From NCBI GenBank assembly GCA_002410065.1, contig DHQB01000020.1, forward strand, positions 1-64,000: DNA of 64,000 nt, in the 5' to 3' direction. This stretch comes from Bacteroidales bacterium UBA5349. Lineage in GTDB: Bacteria > Bacteroidota > Bacteroidia > Bacteroidales > Tenuifilaceae. Every line of letters begins with the position of its first letter. Position 1 is the first letter of the stretch. The position numbers and the translations under genes were made by a program. The notes below the pieces were generated by a model. It worked only from the letters and a program-made list of their open reading frames with translations. It did not search any database and was not told the origin of the DNA. Below, piece by piece: positions 60,936 through 64,000 of this stretch.

Positions 60936-62705
60936 ATGAGTATAGCCAATCGCCTTTTAAACTTGTTTTTGCCTAAAGAGAACCAGAACGAAGGGGAAGA
61001 TTATGCATCTAAAATCCTTGCTTTTAGCATTTCATGTTGGATTTTAATAATATTCTTCGTAGTACTTTCCGTTTCCGCTTTTCTAGTTTCCAATAACCTA
61101 CTCGCTATAGTATCTGCATCTGGAGTAATGCTTATAGGCTTATTTATGGGGTTATACACAAAAAACAATTCCTACAACCCTACATATAACTACTCTGTTT
61201 TATTTGTCGCTGCTGTAGTATTTGAATTCATAATTTGGTCGGGCAGCATTGGTATAACAAGCGCTATAGCCATTGGCTTATTACCAATGATCTCTGCTGC
61301 TACACTTGGCCACAAAAAAGGAACAATTGTAAATATCATTTTTCTTGCAGTTGCAATAATTGGATTATTTGCACCAACCGATATTTTTAATAATAATGAA
61401 GAGTTGCCTTTTGTATTTAAAGGTTTGTTTATAGTTTCTTTCATAGCAGTTATGTTGCTAGCAAACCTGCTCGATGCTATAAAAGTAAAGTTTATGCATA
61501 GCATGGAAAAGGGTGTACTTGATTTGAAAACCACCAACAAGCAGCATCAGGTTTTTATATCTGGCCTTTCGCACCAAATCCGCACACCATTAAACAACAT
61601 AATGGTTATAGCCAATTTGCTCGAAAGCATTACAATCGACGAAAAACAGAAAGATTTAATTGATACTATCCACGCATCTACAAACAACCTAGTTAACGTA
61701 GTTAACAGCATGGTTGAGATATCAAATATTGATATAAAAGAAAGGGGGAGCATTAGCATTCCCTTTAACCTATACAGCACGATTAATAGTACAATTAAAA
61801 TATTCTCAACTCAGAACACCAACAATATCCCCTTTAATCTAAAAATTGATGGTTCAATCCCAGATAATCTATTGGGTGATCCAGTACGTATCAAACAGAT
61901 ATTCTTAAACCTAATTGAGAGTATTCTTAAGAACAAGGGTGTAGGCAAGGCTAACATTAATATCATCGTTTCAAAACGAGATGAAACAGACAAAAATATA
62001 GACCTTAATGTTGAGGTTAAAAGTGATAAACCCTTGTTGCTGCCATTAAACCATGATCAAAATCTTTTTGTAACTAACGACAACTCAATAACACCAGCAA
62101 ATTCGCAATCATATATTAATATACTGGAACTTTCAATTACACAAAAACTGATTGAGAGTAACGGAGGAAAATTAAGTGTACAGTTAACCCCTGAAAATTC
62201 TTCTTTCTCTTTCCCTTACTCACTAGAAAAAGTTGGATCTATCCAACTAAAAGACCAACAACAAAGCGAGGACAAAGAGAACCTAGCAAGAACTGAAATG
62301 AACCGGGCACAAGGCTTATCGATAAAACTTGAGGATGCCAATGTGCTTTTGGTTGAAGACAACCTAATTAACCAAAAAATTGTTGTGCTTAGCCTCAAAA
62401 AACTTGTGAAAAGTATTGATATCGCTAATAATGGCAAGGAAGCCCTTGATAAGTTTGGCTCTAGTAAATTTGATATCATTCTTATGGATATCCAGATGCC
62501 CATAATGAACGGGATTGTATCCACCAAAAAAATCAGGGAAATTGAGTCGAGTTCAACATCACGTATCCCCATTATTGCTATAACAGCAAATGCGCTTCTG
62601 GGCGATAAGGAAGAGTGCCTTTCTGCAGGAATGGACGATTATATCAGCAAACCATTTCAAATTGAAGTGCTAATTCAGAAGATGAAAAACCTACTTGGAG
62701 CTTAA
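60936..62705 (+). CDS. Membrane hybrid histidine kinase with degenerate ATP-binding domain and intact receiver
   Basis: 589 residues from ATG at 60936 (a GTG at 60903 is possible). Six membrane helices lie at about 27-180. The H-box is SHQIRTPLNN with His213. The ATPase domain (about 310-430) is abnormal: the N-box reads FLNLIESILKNK, lacking the usual Asn; the G1 box DxGxG is replaced by SDKPLLLP; and no glycine-rich G2 box is present (ILELSITQKL). The receiver domain (about 468-589) has the acidic pair VEDN, phospho-acceptor Asp518 in LMDIQMP, Thr in ITANALL and Lys in ISKPF, all intact. It is likely a pseudokinase scaffold, phosphatase or receiver fed by another kinase. Confidence 0.85.
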   Translation: MSIANRLLNLFLPKENQNEGEDYASKILAFSISCWILIIFFVVLSVSAFLVSNNLLAIVSASGVMLIGLFMGLYTKNNSYNPTYNYSVLFVAAVVFEFIIWSGSIGITSAIAIGLLPMISAATLGHKKGTIVNIIFLAVAIIGLFAPTDIFNNNEELPFVFKGLFIVSFIAVMLLANLLDAIKVKFMHSMEKGVLDLKTTNKQHQVFISGLSHQIRTPLNNIMVIANLLESITIDEKQKDLIDTIHASTNNLVNVVNSMVEISNIDIKERGSISIPFNLYSTINSTIKIFSTQNTNNIPFNLKIDGSIPDNLLGDPVRIKQIFLNLIESILKNKGVGKANINIIVSKRDETDKNIDLNVEVKSDKPLLLPLNHDQNLFVTNDNSITPANSQSYINILELSITQKLIESNGGKLSVQLTPENSSFSFPYSLEKVGSIQLKDQQQSEDKENLARTEMNRAQGLSIKLEDANVLLVEDNLINQKIVVLSLKKLVKSIDIANNGKEALDKFGSSKFDIILMDIQMPIMNGIVSTKKIREIESSSTSRIPIIAITANALLGDKEECLSAGMDDYISKPFQIEVLIQKMKNLLGA

Positions 62706-62726
62706 CTTTAGATCCATCCAAATTCT

Positions 62727-62852
62727 TTACCGCTCATCGTGTGTCCATTTGTTAAATGGGAGGATAGTTTGCATTGGAATAAGCTTTATCCCTATGCAGA
62801 TATTGGCAATTATAACCAATAGACTTAAATAAAGAAGAGGAGTTCTTAGCAA
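62727..62852 (-). CDS. Possible 41-residue hydrophobic peptide or gene remnant (TTG start)
   Basis: In the 154-bp gap between two convergent genes, a minus-strand frame encodes one membrane-like helix (RTPLLYLSLLVIIANICIGI) followed by KLIPMQTILPFNKWTHDER. It looks protein-like but has only a TTG start, 8 bases after the phosphatase stop, and no family I recognise. It could be a translationally coupled small membrane protein, a 5'-truncated remnant, or chance. Confidence 0.25.
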   Translation of the reverse strand: MLRTPLLYLSLLVIIANICIGIKLIPMQTILPFNKWTHDER

Positions 62853-62859
62853 TATTAGG

Positions 62860-64000
62860 TTATGCCAAGTCGGGCTTTATGCCAATAATCAATATATCGT
62901 CTACCTGCTCATTTTCACCCTTCCACTCGTTAATACTACCCAGTAAATGTTTTTTCTGAATCTCGAGTGGATACTTATGGATATTGAGCAGGAGGTGTCT
63001 GAATCTTCGAAATTTAAATTTCTTCCCTTCTGGCCCACCAAATTGGTCAACATATCCATCGGTAAAGATATAAATCATATCGCCTTCTTGTATCGACTCA
63101 GTGTGGCTGAAGAACTGGGGCTTTTCTAACTCATATGAAAATCCTACGGTGTAGTGTTGTCCCTTGATCTCTTTCAAACGATTATCCCTAATAAGATAAA
63201 GATTGCTAAAGGCACCTGCAAATTGCAAAGTTCTATTCTCCTTATCAATAACACAGAAGGACACATCCATACCATCCTTAACGTTGGATGCTTCATCGTT
63301 TATAGATTTACTAAACGTGTCGCGAACACCCTTATCCAACAAATTCAATATCTCAGCTGGATCATTAATTCCCATTACGCTAATGATATTGCGAAGCAGT
63401 TCTACCCCAATAATTGACATAAAAGCACCTGGCACACCATGACCAGTGCAGTCAATGGCTGCAACAAAAATTCGATTTTCTGTTTCGTTAATCCAATAAA
63501 AATCTCCGCTAACAATATCCTTTGGCATGAGTAAGATAAACGACTCGGGCAGAATTTTTTTAAAATGGCTTTCGGATGGTATAAGAGCTTCCTGAATCCG
63601 CTTGGCATAGTTAATACTGTCAGTAATACTCTTGTTTTTAAACAAAAGTTCTTCCCTCTGATCCTCCATCTCTCCCATTGTAATCTCAAGCTCTTTAAGC
63701 AGTTTGGTTGTCCTTCTTGAAATTTTTGTTCGTATTCTAAAAATGATTACTAGAAATAAAACTAGCAAAATACCATAAATAAAAATTGCATCTCGGGTCC
63801 TCCACCATTGGGTTTTAATAACCACCACTATGCTTTTGCCTGCTTCATTCCATACCCCGTCGCTATTGGCACCTTTAATCCTAAGGGTATATTTCCCTTC
63901 TGGAATACTTGAGAAAACTGCATAATGCTTATAGCCAACCGCTATCCAATCCTCATCAAACCCCTCAAGCTTATACATGTATCTGTTCCTATCAGGATGA
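62860..64000 (-). CDS. Y_Y_Y-domain sensor with SpoIIE-type PP2C phosphatase (partial, runs off the window)
   Basis: At least 380 residues; the frame is open to the window edge (HPDRNRYMYKLEGFDEDW), so the N-terminus is missing. The start is a Y_Y_Y domain end (YKLEGFDEDWIAVGYKHY), usually preceded by beta-propeller repeats. One membrane helix follows (about 64-84 of the visible frame), then a short coiled coil and a SpoIIE/PP2C domain with SGDFYWINE, AAIDCTGHGVPGAFMSIIG (metal-binding Asp) and YIFTDGYVDQFGG. It dephosphorylates a partner protein in response to an outside signal. SiaA-like function with the SiaB homologue at 22 kb is conceivable but unproven. Confidence 0.85.
   Translation of the reverse strand, partial: HPDRNRYMYKLEGFDEDWIAVGYKHYAVFSSIPEGKYTLRIKGANSDGVWNEAGKSIVVVIKTQWWRTRDAIFIYGILLVLFLVIIFRIRTKISRRTTKLLKELEITMGEMEDQREELLFKNKSITDSINYAKRIQEALIPSESHFKKILPESFILLMPKDIVSGDFYWINETENRIFVAAIDCTGHGVPGAFMSIIGVELLRNIISVMGINDPAEILNLLDKGVRDTFSKSINDEASNVKDGMDVSFCVIDKENRTLQFAGAFSNLYLIRDNRLKEIKGQHYTVGFSYELEKPQFFSHTESIQEGDMIYIFTDGYVDQFGGPEGKKFKFRRFRHLLLNIHKYPLEIQKKHLLGSINEWKGENEQVDDILIIGIKPDLA

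Noticed and set aside
1..64000. tRNA, rRNA, CRISPR arrays, insertion sequences
   Set aside because: I scanned for T-arm-like motifs, regularly spaced repeats and transposase or integrase motifs and found none.

Overview
The window comes from a member of the Bacteroidota, most likely an anaerobic or microaerobic Bacteroidales-type organism. Support includes recurrent promoter elements of the phylum-specific type (TAnnTTTG, sometimes with an upstream TTTG), gliding-type genes gldD and gldE, a DUF6089/uppS/bamA/ompH/ompH/murI cluster, a SiaB-type regulator, a group-II PcrB-like prenyltransferase, a ferredoxin-dependent 2-oxoacid oxidoreductase (korAB) and AT-rich DNA. No rRNA, tRNA, CRISPR array, transposase or integrase was recognised.

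Layout. 1-6.3 kb: outer-membrane-type protein, polyprenol-phosphate mannosyltransferase-like enzyme, dihydroorotase, aspartokinase and fructose-1,6-bisphosphatase. 6.3-12.3 kb (minus strand): histidine ammonia-lyase next to histidyl-tRNA synthetase, a small membrane protein, the ABC-F factor EttA and an unrecognised exported protein. 12.5-20 kb (plus): a fused aminolipid acyltransferase (OlsF type), YceI and M19 dipeptidase lipoproteins, EngB, PRPP synthetase, then ribosomal protein L25, peptidyl-tRNA hydrolase and an S4 protein. 20-26.7 kb: DCC and flavin-reductase genes, an exported YD-like repeat protein, SiaB, mannose-6-phosphate isomerase, uridine kinase, a DEDD exonuclease, an alpha/beta hydrolase and PdxJ. 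26.8-36.8 kb: the envelope-biogenesis cluster (CBS protein, BamA/TamA-like protein, NAD kinase, two barrel proteins, UppS, BamA, two OmpH/Skp chaperones, glutamate racemase).

36.8-42.5 kb is the accessory region. A 248-bp direct repeat of the 3' end of a gamma-carbonic-anhydrase gene (about 94% identical copies) brackets a 2.9-kb cassette. The cassette holds a lipoprotein-type precursor ending in a hydrophobic six-cysteine domain, followed by a two-gene ABC exporter. This looks like a candidate secreted-peptide/self-protection module and is the most promising undescribed system in the window.

42.8-57 kb returns to core functions: KorAB, PcrB-like enzyme, Sfp-type phosphopantetheinyl transferase, GldD, GldE, SSB, MutY, HU, a 30-residue very basic protein resembling bS22/mS38, RNase G, a DsbD-like transporter and an M28 peptidase. 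57-64 kb: a DUF4105 membrane protein, aldehyde dehydrogenase, LysE-type exporter, a hybrid histidine kinase with a degenerate ATP-binding domain, and the C-terminal part of a Y_Y_Y/SpoIIE-phosphatase sensor that runs off the window. Several intergenic regions hold striking inverted repeats, notably the leaders of engB and rplY.
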